The position numbers and the translations under genes are program-made. This document shows positions 1-12,900 of a stretch of DNA of 56,375 nucleotides, one piece after another. Source of the stretch: Saccoglossus kowalevskii (lineage: Eukaryota > Hemichordata > Enteropneusta > Harrimaniidae); NCBI RefSeq assembly GCF_000003605.2, contig NW_003107589.1:93974-150348 (forward strand), in the 5' to 3' direction. The notes beneath the pieces were generated by a model. That model saw only the letters and a program-made list of their open reading frames with translations, was not told where the DNA came from and ran no database searches. Within the stretch, counting starts at the first letter, position 1. Every line of letters starts with the position of its first letter.

Positions 1-29
1 TGTTGGTTATCAAGTATGTTAGTATTAGG

Positions 30-357
30 AAAGACAAGTTCAACTCTATTCTATTCTAATCCATACCAATATTTTCCTATTCTATTCTATTCTATTCTAT
101 TCTATTCTATTCTATTCTATTCTATTCTATTCTATTCTATTCTATTCTATTCTATTCTATTCTATTCTATTCTATTCTATTCTATTCTACTCAATTTTAC
201 TCTACTCTACTCTACTCAATTCCACTCCACTCCACTCCACTCCACTCCACTCCACTCCACACCACTCCACTCCACTCCATTCCATTCCATTCCATTCCAT
301 TCCATTCCATTCCATTCCATTCTATTCTTTTCTATTCTATTCTATTCTATTCTATTG
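30..357. repeat. Pentanucleotide array (TTCTA / CCACT / CCATT)n
   Basis: Starts as near-perfect TTCTA repeats, drifts through CTACT, changes to CCACT, then CCATT, and returns to CTATT. The open frame across it is an artefact of low complexity. It lies in the intron beyond TRANK1-like exon 23. Confidence 0.95.
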
Positions 358-689
358 CGCTTATTTCTCATTTACACTGTGTTATGTTGTGCTGACTATG
401 GTGTTAGTTTAAAATTGCTCCTCAGCTTAGCAATAAAAGAACCCAGCATTTATCCTTTAGTGCATCAACTCAACAACAAGCCTGATAAAATTTCACATGT
501 CATTTCCATCCCATTATAGTCACATTTGTTGCACCCATACCTAGCATGATTTGGCTCTTTGACACAACTTTGCAAGCTGAAAGCCTTCATTAGACAGCCA
601 AAATGAATGGGGAGAAAAACAAGGCCATCAGGAGATGTGGGAATCACAATTTTTTGTTTTCAAATACACCAGCAATCAGTTAATATTAC

Positions 690-944
690 CTTTAATGAAT
701 GAAATGATTTCCATCCACACCAAAGTGGGATGATAGTCAAGTTTGCTTTTGTTAATTTTAGGCCATATTTCTTGCGCGAACAAGTCATACGTGACTTCTT
801 TTCTAGGATCAAAATTTCTCTGTTCTGCTTCCTGCTCGTCCATATCACCTCCCAAACCATCGTCATTATCTGAATCATTTTCTTCTTTGTCATCGTCGTC
901 GTCCTCTTCTTCCTCAAGCATTGGAATGAATGCAGCTGCACCAT
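690..944 (-). CDS. TRANK1: TRANK1-like exon 23: acidic insert and EIWPK block (last exon seen)
   Basis: 255 nt, phase 1 in and out. A run of Glu/Asp (EEEEDDDDDKEEND) is followed by VTYDLFAQEIWPKINKSK and YHPTLVWMEIISFIKG, matching the TRANK1 EIWPK...IWKEIKSFLKG segment. The next exon, expected to start near SFEAL, is not in 1-689, so the gene continues off the left edge. Confidence 0.88.
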
Positions 945-3900
945 CTATAAGTATATTACTCAATATTCATACACAGTCATACATCAAAGTATCGGTGTGA
1001 TTTTTTTTTTTCATAAATTAATATGTCATATTCAAATTTGGTTTAGATGGCCATTGTTGGAACATGCAGTGGTAGACATATGCAGTGGCAGTTTTGCATT
1101 TTTGGGTTATATTTTAAACCTAAAATTTGCCAGCAACAACAAACTTCACAAAGAACCTTACAATACAAACTTGAAATTGACACCAAAATGGTCGTAACTC
1201 CAAAATTATACATTTTTTAAGATTTACTTGTAATATACAGACCTTTTCCCCAGCCTGTAATTTCTCGTTTCAATGATCCATCAGGGTTTCTGGGAAAATA
1301 TGGATCAGGCAGTGAAGCATCTAGCATCAGTAACCACTGGGTGGAATTCAAGAATAATGGAAACTGAGCAGGGTGTGCATCTTGTAACCTGTGTGGTACT
1401 TCATTGTCTTCTACTTCAACATGTTCCTTGGCTGCATCACAGGCATGACTTAAATCTCGAAAGTTCTTCTGTACTTCGCTACATAGAACAGCATTCTTTG
1501 TGATGAATATTTGATGCAGATGGTCCATCATGGTGTTATCTTTATTGTTGTCTCTATTGCCGCCTCGCCTAATTAGACTAGGTGGTCCTGGTGAACATGA
1601 AGATTTAAAACTTTCCAAATCTATGAAAAAAAAACAAGAGGCAGCTTATTTGGTTATGTGTACTACAAGTACATGACCTAAAGACTAATATGATAGCCAG
1701 AGGTTATTTGTGGAACAAGATTCAACACACAGACATGTTTACAGATGGAAAGACAGACAGACATCAGTATGAAAATATCTCTTATTTTCACTTTGGACAC
1801 ACGGGAATCGGAAATTCAAAAAGGTGAAACAAATAATACACACTCTGTGGATAAGCAGGGACACAAGAAAAAATGACTGGAAATGAACAATAACTATTGC
1901 TTTCCTGAGATAATGTAATCATCTGAAAAGTCACATGACTTAAATGTTTTGAATATCATTATCTTATAAAACTTAAGAAGGTATTTCATAATTTCGTATA
2001 CAATTATTCTTTTTGTTATGTTCACTAAAAATGATTTATGTTGATATGGTGGAAATATAAATAAACTCATTTTACCTCCATCCATAGTCTCTGGATCCGT
2101 ATCAGCCTTTATTTGCTCCCCCGTTGCATTCCTCTGATCTTGCACAAATGCTGCATCCCTGGGTATCCAGGGTCCAGTGTGGGCTGCATGCTCCCAATAA
2201 TTCAGAAATGAGCTCCACATTCGATACAGACAACAGGTGGTCTTTCCTGCAAATTAAATACAAGATATATAAATCACTATAAGATAATGAAGACATTTTC
2301 ACGAACATTATCCTAACAATATCAAAGGCTGCCAATCATTAAAACACATGAAACACAACGCTAGTCTTCAATATTGGAGAAGAGGTGTCAAACGTGATTT
2401 ACCGGTACATTTAGTGCATGTCACAGACATCAGGGATCTGATAGATAAATGGGCCCTTAAGTCGAATAAAGGGGCCCCTAAGTCGAATAAAGGGGCCTCT
2501 AAGTCGAATAAAGGGGCCTCTAAGTCGAATAAATTGTTGGCATTGCTTAAGTAATTGGCCCCAAATTAAAACATTAAAATGGAATGCAAAATAAAAGTCA
2601 TTATTATTTTTGGAAGTGACACACACCAACTTTTAATATAATATCCAGTTTTGATGACCCAAAGAGAAATTCTGTCATTATAAATGTTTGTCATTTAAAA
2701 CAGTACCGGGTATATTTATTATTTTACAGCCTAACTGGGGCAGTCTTTCTAAAACTTGATGGCCCTAATGTAAAATTCTAGGATCTAGGTGTCTGCCTTA
2801 GTTTTTAGCACTGCTTGCATTGATTTAATCAGAAAAATTTGAACACGACCACCGCGCTTTAACTGCTCTGTGGGTTTTTTAGCTTGGCTGATTTTGTTCA
2901 TACTTGATAGGCAGGTCGTACTGTCACTAATTAAAAAAATCTCGCTCATCGCTGCCATGGCAACAGCCAAAAACTGATTTTTGAATACTTTCATCCCAAA
3001 TTTATTACCTCCTACCAGTCTTGTATTATAGCAGTGTTCATATGATCATGTTTTTTTTATATTTTGGCTACGTTGCATACTGGTAAGAGATCATCGGCGC
3101 CAACATTGTTACACTGTATCAACGTATTAAATCCCAACGCAACTTTGAATGAACTGTAAATGCTGTCTTCAGAAAATACTATCGCAAAACGGTTGGAAAT
3201 AATAAATTTAACAGCAGAATACGTCCTAGCAATACAATAAAGTGACTTCTAAAGACTGAACGTGTATTTGTGAACTTCGTATACAGTTTTAGTTATAAAC
3301 CGACGTTAGCTTCACGTTCATGTCCTACCATGGCAACAGCCGAAAACATGATGTTGCTTGTTTTTGAGCGGAGCGGATCGCCAACCAGCCTACCGGCTTG
3401 TTTTATAAACTGGCTTGGTAATTCCCACCACCAATTAGACCATGTCACAGCATTTCAAGTACTTTTCCAACAAATCCAAAATAATTCGATAATTTTGTTT
3501 ACTTTACGGTTTTGCAATATTAGAGGCTGTGAACTTGTCCATGGAGGCTGCAAATTAATAAATATTGTATTCACTGACATTTATTTTGTATTTACATTTG
3601 CAATGAGTTCCACAGTATCTTTTTCTTACTGGTGTGGCTACAGTCACTGTTTTTGTTTTGTCGATTGTTTTCAGTTGTTTGTTTTGTGTTCTTGAAACTT
3701 TGTACAAAAATCAACAACGGTTAAGAATAGGTATGGTATACTTTGTTATCTAGCATAAATATCAGATTGTTCGGAAGCATGAGATTGTAATGTAAATTTC
3801 GTTCATTAATGTTGTAAGATGGCCCTTTCTCCGGGGCCTTCAGAGTCCCACTGGCATGTTGACTATGTCCCGGCCCATTTACTTACTTGTTGTCAGGTGT

Positions 3901-6900
3901 CTGAGTGGGCTATACAAAATACGACCAAGTAAACGTCAGAATAGTAAAAAAACAGAAACGTAAAAATCAGTTGCCCATGCCAAGAGAGCCACAGAACCAA
4001 AACAATATGTCAGCCGTCTAGACGTCGTCCACAGCAGCAATATGATTTTACACATCGAAATTGAGAATCGCAGGTGTAGACATATTGCATAGAAATGAAC
4101 ACTAAATACATCTATCCCGGCCAGCAATCGAATCATCAATCTTCATGAGTGACGTAACTGGCATTTCCATCTATTTGCTTCTATTCCCACTATCCTAAAA
4201 CGCTCAGTGAATGTTGTCAAATTCGCGAGTGTGCGTATTTTCGTACAGTGGCGTAAACATTAATTGCTACAATCAAAGATGCGCTGAACAGAAAGTCAAT
4301 TCTGGGCTAGTACCATTGTCAAATTCTGGGGAGTAGAGGACTATTTATATGGGAGACGTTACAATAAGGAACTATTGAAATTGTTTGATTTGCATATCAA
4401 AATCCTTTATTGGAACAGAGCATGTTCTATATTGTCCAAAAAACAAAGTTGCTATGTTTCTAGACACACAACAGACTCGAAACAATAGAAACCTGCGTTC
4501 TTGAGTCTTATCGCCCTTGTGTTTCCGAGCAAAAAAACATTGAGGCCAAAAACGACCGATTTTTGACCAATCTTCTATGAGTTTTTCATAATTTAGCTAA
4601 TTCAGCCCAGCGGTTAGCTAGGGTATTTATTAGAGACGCCCGGAGAACCAAAATTTGGGACGTGAATCGCTCCAGTGACGAAAAATCATCGAAAATAGCC
4701 AAGGCGGTGATGAACTGCATTTCAAAAACATATTTTATATATAGGGTATATAACTACCTATTTAATTTAATTAAGGGCCCTTTAAATACAAGTATTTAAT
4801 ATTGATCACTGAATGCACCACATCAATATTACCTGTTCCACTGCGGCCAAGTAATAATATGGCGGACGGCGGTTTGGGATCAAGGTGAATAATTGCATGT
4901 TCAAGTTCAGTAACACGGAATGGAAAGTCGACTTTGGTGTCTTTATTTAGCAGTATGTTGTTCACTAAGGTTGAGGTGAATGAATAGAATTTCATGATAT
5001 GGTATTCGGTCTCGTTGGAGCTAGCTGGTGGAAAAAATAGTTTGGGTATCTCCTCCTGCTGCAGTGGTTTCTTTCTCTCAATTACAAGATCTTGGTCTTC
5101 AGTGGCTTCTCTAAAGAACATTGGTACCCTCTCATCAGTCGTTCCACGTCCTGCAGAAATTTTGTAAATATTAAATGTGACAAAAACAACAAATCGCCTA
5201 GTATGTTAGCAGTCTCTACAACATATGGTCTACGGCTTGGGCAATATGAAACAAACAACTAAAAATGGTGCATACAATTGTTAAGAACTAACCAATCATT
5301 GACAGATGACGTTAAACGATTGTCAGCCAACTGGAAACAAATGCATGTCAATTATATATTTTACTTATTGAATATGATTGGCATGTCAGAGATATGACTT
5401 TGCAACAATATTGCCACCAGCCATCCATGTTGAATTTGATTTGAAATTCACATCACTGTCTTATTATGTTCAGTGCACGACCGAGATCCGGTTTCAAAAT
5501 GGTAGAATTGTTTAAACTTTAAAATGGCTGCCATTTTAAATTGAATTGTGTGAAGAAAATGCAATGATATGATTATGTGTGAAGTTTGAAAGTGATCGGT
5601 ACAGGCATGCTTGGGATAAAGGTGAAACTTTGTCAAAACATGGTGTAATAAAATAGATGATATTTTATGATATACTCATAAATACTATGTGATCCGAAAC
5701 TAACAATTAGACCATTTACATACTGATATACGTACTTATATACAATGTGTACAAGTGAACAATTAATCAAATTGTGGGTGAATTAGTTTTACAATAATTG
5801 AACTTGACTATTCATCCAAAGTGTATTTATTTATTGCCATTTGTCTTACCTTCTCGGTTCATGAGAAAAAGTTTATTTCATATTAAATAGAAAATATATT
5901 GACTGACATTGCAGACTTAACTTTTTCACCACCAGACTTCCTCACCAAAATTTTTCTGCATATTTTCTTATATTCTTTAATATTTCTGGAAATGAACCCT
6001 AATTTTGTAGCCAATAGACTAAATTTGAGTCAATTTTCAGTTTTTACTGATTTGGCTATTTTTGTCCCAATTTTTTGAAAGAAAGTGCAGAAAAAAGGAC
6101 CTGGCAGTGAAAATGTTAAACTGCCCACAGACACAACAATGCCTTGGATGCAGACCTCTATGAACAGCATGATCATTGACAATACCTTTTTGAAATTCCT
6201 TTCTATCAATACCCTTCAGATTCTTCTTTATAATACAAGTCTGCCCTCTGTTATGAGATTTGATAATGTTTTCAATACTTCGTGGAACATTATCATGATC
6301 GAACACAATGTCCCACACTCTGATGACCTCCGAATAGATGCGACCACCGACAGCTCCCGATTTATCACCACTGACTTCAGAGTCTGAGTACAAAAAACAC
6401 AAAACAGTGCCATTCACAATTATTCTTCAAAAATCATCACTAAAACTCTGAAATATTTGCAGTTGTTTCCCAACACAACAAGCTAACTAAACAGAATCCC
6501 GGAAATACAGGGGTATAATATTTGCAATTGTTTTCATAATAAAGATTGCCAAAGGTGACAACTTTTAATTTGTTTGTATTAAACAGCATCTTGATTTTAA
6601 AATGAAAGTTTATTTGATATTTTCCTCAAATCTGCAGCAGTAAATACTTCATTCTCACACTAAAATACAACTTTGAGTCCCAATATAAAAATGTTTCTTA
6701 TAAATTTCTTAACCAAATTCAATGCACAAATGCTTTTTTTTATTTCTATATTTGAATTGCCATTGAAATAATGCTTTTATTTTGATTTTTCATGAAAATT
6801 GAATTTTTCTTTCATTTTTACAATTTTAAAAATTCTAATAAAAACAGTGTATTTAGGATTCTATGTGTACATCTCAAAAATTGCTCCTCTAATGCAAAGT

Positions 6901-9900
6901 ATCCAAATTCAGATTGAAGCCACCTTGGATTTAGATATAACCCAATTATGCTGTAGAGTCGTTCATATACTTACTCCCCATCTGTAGGCGTTTCTCTGGA
7001 CCTTCACTGCATCTCGGCGAGAATGCGATCGCTAGTTCCCAGAGGATCCTGGCTGCTTTGTTCAATCGAGCTTCAAACAACTTGACATCATGCTGTTTAG
7101 AAATGCCTTCCATTCTCTTGCATAGATCAGAGCTCCACATTCCATTAGCAAGAAGACGTATCTTATCTACTATGTGTACCTTCGTGTGTTGCTCCAGACG
7201 TTTGTTTCGGAGTATTTTCCAGACAGCCGAGGTACATTCTACTTCCCAAACCAAGTCATCAAATATCGAAGCATCAAACTCGCCCTCTTCATCAGCATCA
7301 TCTTTATCTTCTGCTTCCTCTTCTTTATCAACAATCATCTGATTTACAATTTTGGTTTCTATAACAACAACATTTCAGAAGGCACACACATTATATATAT
7401 CTTGAAGTGTAATAAGAAAATTCAATTTGTGGTTGTGACAAAACTATGTCCCTTAAAACTGTCCCATAATACTAAGTATATATTTCAAATTTGAATGAAA
7501 TTGATCACTGCAATGCCTATACATTTCATCAAAGCATTTTTTCCTTGACACATTTATACGTTTATATCATCAGTAAAAATGACTGAAGTTACGTTTAGTT
7601 GAAATCGTTGCTGGTACGATGTACGTGTTGCGATCTCCGGTAGGGATCACTGGAGATTTAAGCTGATGTATACACCAGAATGTTGTGCTTTATTACAACA
7701 TGTTTTTTTTTAAATCACAATAATGATTCCTGTGTAATGTTTTGCATAAAAAATTAGCGCATGAATTAAAAAGATAACAGTTTTTTTTTTTTGAACACTG
7801 TAAATTAATAGTCTAGAATACATTTTCATAATTAGTTTTCATAAAATGAATCAGGTGAATGAATTTAGATACCTTAACTTTTCATCTACAGAATAAAGAA
7901 AAAGGTAAGAAGTGCCAAAACATCGCCAAAAATGTTTTTGCTCCAGTGATCTTCCAAAATATACCGGTAACCCATTATTCAAAACATTGCCAAGATACTT
8001 TGTGAATACGGTAATATACACAAATTCACTTTCAATCTTTTGAATGCTATTTTTCCACCAAAGTTTTAGTGAACATCATTTCACAACTTTTCATGTATTT
8101 CTGAAATTGAACCAAATTTGGTTGAAAGGTGACAAAAGTTGACAGATAAAATTACTAATGAGACATAGGCAGTGTTTATGAAGCTTACCTTTATCTGCTT
8201 TCAGTTCAGGCACATAACCAGGACCAGTCATGTCGTGTAATACCACTGTTGGTGTTTTTCTCTTGATTTTAATTTCAGTTTTGATCGATGGTATCACATC
8301 TTGAGAATCCAATTTAGGTCTTTTCGGAACAAATTCTGGCATCTCATCAATCAAGACAGTGATTCGCTTAATGATTTCCTCCCGGAGAGCCATCCCAAGA
8401 ACTGATGGTTTTTGGAGTTGTGCTCCTTTTTTAGCGTCTCGAATTTCTGATAGAAATTTAGAATCTATAGATGCTCCACTTTGAAGGACTTTGATTCTCT
8501 CATCTTCTTTCAACTTCTTTTTGGAACGAGTGACTGGATGGTGAGATGCAGCTACCTTCAAGTATGGTAACCTGCGATCATTCTTCTTCAAGCTGTTTAG
8601 TGGTATGCTTCCCTGCTTATTTCTAATTTGTGGATCCACTTTATTCTCAGCTAGCAGTTTGACAGCGGCCATGATAGCGGCGTTGGGCGGTCCGTGAATG
8701 ACAAGATGAAAAAGTGTGTTGCCCTCTGCATCCTGGACGCATGGGTGAAGGTAGGGATACTTCCGCGGGTCAGATTGGTAAAGTTGAAATAGATATTTTA
8801 ATACAGTGAAATCATCTGTGGAAAAAAAAAATAATTATCATTAACACATCACTATCCGATGCTGCTATATACAAATTATAATGCATGTGCATCAAGGTCT
8901 TATAATGTCTAATGTATATACCAAGTTTGAACAAAATCCATCTGTAAACAGCCGAGAAATGCTTGATTTTGATAATTGTTAGCACAAAAATGGCCGCCAT
9001 TCAGCCATCTTGAATCAGATCGTGAAACAAATTGACGTGCATGTGCATAATATCATGTATGATGTATGCGTGAAGTTTGATTGATTGGTCCAGGCATTTC
9101 TAAGATACAGGTTCGGACGAACGCACGCACACACGTTTTCGGACTGCATCTCAATGAATTGTGAGAAAAGAAGTTGCATATTATATTTCAGTGAAACTGT
9201 GGGGAAGTTTATTCCACAAGCAAAAGGAAACAGCAATAGGTATAAGAAGGTAGGCATCGATTAAAACACTATGTATAAAAGTATCTCAAAGTCAGCACAT
9301 GTAGTGAAGAATATCTCACATACATGTATCCCAGGAATGCATTGCTGATTATATTCAAATTACTAAACAGGGATCAGCTTCAATATTCATATATGATGCA
9401 ACAAGAATTGCCATGCCGGGCGATCAACATCGAAAAAAAAACAAGTTTTTAGAAAAAGTTTTTAGAAATACTACTAATACTTGGATACCTGTGGCAATTG
9501 ATTGCTTTCAATGGACAACATCAGATCCTTTTTGTCATCAAATTGTGAGGTAAAAATTTGCATGGAAGATATTCTTCGTTTTGTTGCAGGACACGAAATT
9601 TCGCTATTGCATGTTTTTTTATAGTCAGAAGAAATTCATTTATATGTGATTCCATAATTAAATAATTATAATTATTCAAACTCTGTGCTTTTATTTATTG
9701 TCCTAATTTATTGTTACAACTTGTGCCTACCTTTCCTCTTCAATGACAGCATTAATGCTGCATGCAAAGGAGTGTCTCCGTTATCCAAACTCAGAGATGT
9801 AGGCATGGCATCGTATTGAAGTAAAAGAAGTACCAGTCTAGCGTCTTCTAATATCCTGATTGCATATTCAGCTGCTTTCATTGGTCCGATGCCATCAGGC

Positions 9901-12900
9901 TTGGCACCATTCTGTTAAAAAAATGAATATTGTAAATTATTCCTCAATAATAATAAAATACTGCATTGTTTCTGCGTGAGAAGATAGACTATACATAGGG
10001 TGTTTGCAACAGTGAACATTTTTTATTTCATTACCACTTCACCACCTGAGAACTTCTACAAAAAAACGTTATCAACAGGCGATATATATGTCAGTAAGAC
10101 AATATTTGGAAAATAACTGTAATAACGACTAAATATTACACCCTATTTCATTCCTTAGCAACAATATTCATACCTTCTTAAAATATGAAATACTGGTATG
10201 ACTTTTTGTAATAAGTTGAATATACCAAAGATACTGGTGTGGACACATAAAAATGATTCTAAAAATTAGGTCCTTACATCTATTGGTATATCAGAAAAAC
10301 TTTAGGAAGAATTTTATGTGCTGATAATACTGGAGACATATTAAAAATTAATTTGTCAAAATTTAAGATTAGCCTTTTAAACAATAAGCTTGGCAACTAA
10401 TAATTGTCTGCTATGTGAGATGCACATCGTGAGATACAAATTAAAAATAAGTTTTATTTTATTTGTGATTTGCAGTCTAATTTATTCCAGAGCACCTCCA
10501 CGAAATTCAATTTAAATCTGATTTTTTGAGATTGGCTAATAATAATAATCAATATATAATCAAAATTCATGGTTTTTTAACATTAAACTAATCTTGTCAG
10601 TGGATTATCCCAGAGCATCTATGTACCAAATTTCAATGAAAATGTGATGATTATTCATATTATACAAATTTGGCAATTAGTATGACTGATTTTTAATTCA
10701 ACCCAACTATTATCAGGTCTTTAGCATTGTTTCCATATGGCAAGTCTTATTGAAACACAATAATTAGTTTTTGATATATAAGTAGAACAAATTTGTAATT
10801 ATTATGCAAATTAAGTAATTATTATGCATAGATTTCAACCCCAAACTAATAATGTTGAGATACAGATGGAACACACACACATACAGGCATACATACAGAC
10901 AGGGTAACCACAAAACTGTTCTTTTTTTTCTTTTTTTTTACTCACATCTAGCAACAAGCAAACGATGTCATATTTCGTGATAGTTATCTCTGCATAGCCT
11001 GAGCTCAAAAAATTGGTTACACACACGTCCGAGAGAGAACATCCTTTCGCCAGACCACCACTTCCGAGTACATGACTGTTACCACCACCATTGATCAGCA
11101 GATACAGCTGTCTCCATTTGCCATCACTGACACATCTGGCAATGGTGTCCTTCCAAGTCTGTGGCGGTGCTTTGCAAACCACTTTAGATGAAATCTCTGT
11201 AAATTAACACAATACAGTAAAAACCTATATATTTAGTGACCACCTCTATATAAAAACCTTCTGCCTATAGTGATAGAGACTACCTGTTTTATTTGATCAC
11301 TCTTTCAGCAATATTTTTGCAGATTAAGCTTCAACAAGTCATTGAAAATGACACAGTCCCCGTTAAATTTTTGAAAGCTCTCTTTGTGCTTGTCATATTA
11401 AAGCGGAGGGGTTGTCGCGAGTGTGTCCTTGAAACTTGCGTTCCAAGTGGCGTATACAACAGATTGTTTATTTACATCAAAACACGTGTTCCGTGTAGTA
11501 GTAATATGGCCGAAAATAAAAACAGCCGTTATTCGGCCATCTTTGATCTGATTATGAAACACACTGATATGTATGATGCATGTGCCAAATTTGAATGAAA
11601 ATGGTACATAAATTGTGGAAATATAGCAGTAAGGCCAAAAAGTCAGATGCCTGCCAGTCGACCATCTTTGATTCAATTGCGAAGTAAATCGTCATGAACA
11701 TGCATCCTAATATGTATAATCTATGTACCAAGTTTGAATGACAACTGACAAAGCATGTCCAAAATACAACATTTTCAAAAAACAAGATGGCTGCCAGTCG
11801 GCCATTTTGAATCGAATTGCTAAACCACTGCATGTGCATATGTCTCACATAAAGTACTAGGCACATGCAAAGAATGAACAGAATCGGTCCAAGGAATTCT
11901 GAGATATGACTCCGGACGGACGCACGGACGGACGGAGACCGAATTATAATTCCTCGTTTTCGGACTTTGTCCGAACCGGGACTAAAAATCAAAATTAAAT
12001 AGTAATTAGCATTCTGTATATAAAACAATTTTTAATAAACTTTAAGTCGAAATTTTTGATAAACTCATAATGCCTTTTTAGTATCATCTCATTCTTTTCT
12101 GTAAAAAATATTATGTCAAATGTATGAGTTGGTGATCCATAAAAAATTGCCTCTAGATAAACCTGTCTATATTAAAGACCACATGCAGTCTTCAGGTTAT
12201 GCACCCCTCCCCCAACACTTTCCCTGATGTTTAGGCCTCTTAGTTTATGCTGGGGAGGAAGTACAATAAACCAAACATTTTATGTGAAATTCATTAATAT
12301 TAAATTATTAAAATATTACTTCTTGCAACTATAGTCAAACCGCTGCAATTTACATATACCCGGGTAGATTAATATTATGCCAGGACAGATTGGTTGGTTA
12401 AGGCAAGGACAGATTGGTTGGTTAAGGCAAGGACAGATTGGTTGCTTAAGGCAAGGGCAGATTGGTTGCTTAAGGCAAGGGCAGATTGGTTGGTTAAGGC
12501 AAGGGCAGATTGGTTGGTTAAGGCAAGGGCAGATTGGTTGGTTAAGGCAAGGGCAGATTGGTTGGTTAAGGCAAGGGCAGATTGGTTGGTTAAGGCAAGG
12601 ACAGATTGGTTGGTTAGGGCAAGGGCAGATTGGTAGGTTAAGGCAAGAGCAGATTGGTTGATTAAGGCAAGGGCAGATTGGTTGGTTTAGGCAAGGGCAG
12701 ATTGGTTGGTTAAGGCAAGGGCAGATTGGTTGATTAAGGCAAGGGCAGATTGGTTGGTTGAGGCAAGGGCAGATTGGTTGGTTAAGGCAAGGGCAGATTG
12801 GTTGGTTAAGGCAAGGGCAGATTGGTTGTTTGAGGCAAGGGCAAATTGGTTGGTTAAAGCAAGGACAGATTGGTTGGTTAAGGCAAGGACAGATTGGTTG

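Noticed and set aside
16-519. 167-codon plus frame (ILFYS repeats)
   Set aside because: Pentanucleotide array, period 15 in protein terms; no gene features.
465-647. Possible next TRANK1 exon (KAFSLQSCVKEP)
   Set aside because: Does not align with the expected segment after FIKG, and no frame-compatible acceptor was found.
3270-3695. 141-codon frame with [16 protein letters not shown]
   Set aside because: Not kept as a gene: it lies in the dispersed repeat and copy B loses the frame after about 75 residues. Kept only as an element feature.
6085-6387. 100-codon plus-strand frame
   Set aside because: Antisense shadow of TRANK1-like exon 19 plus the adjacent MITE.
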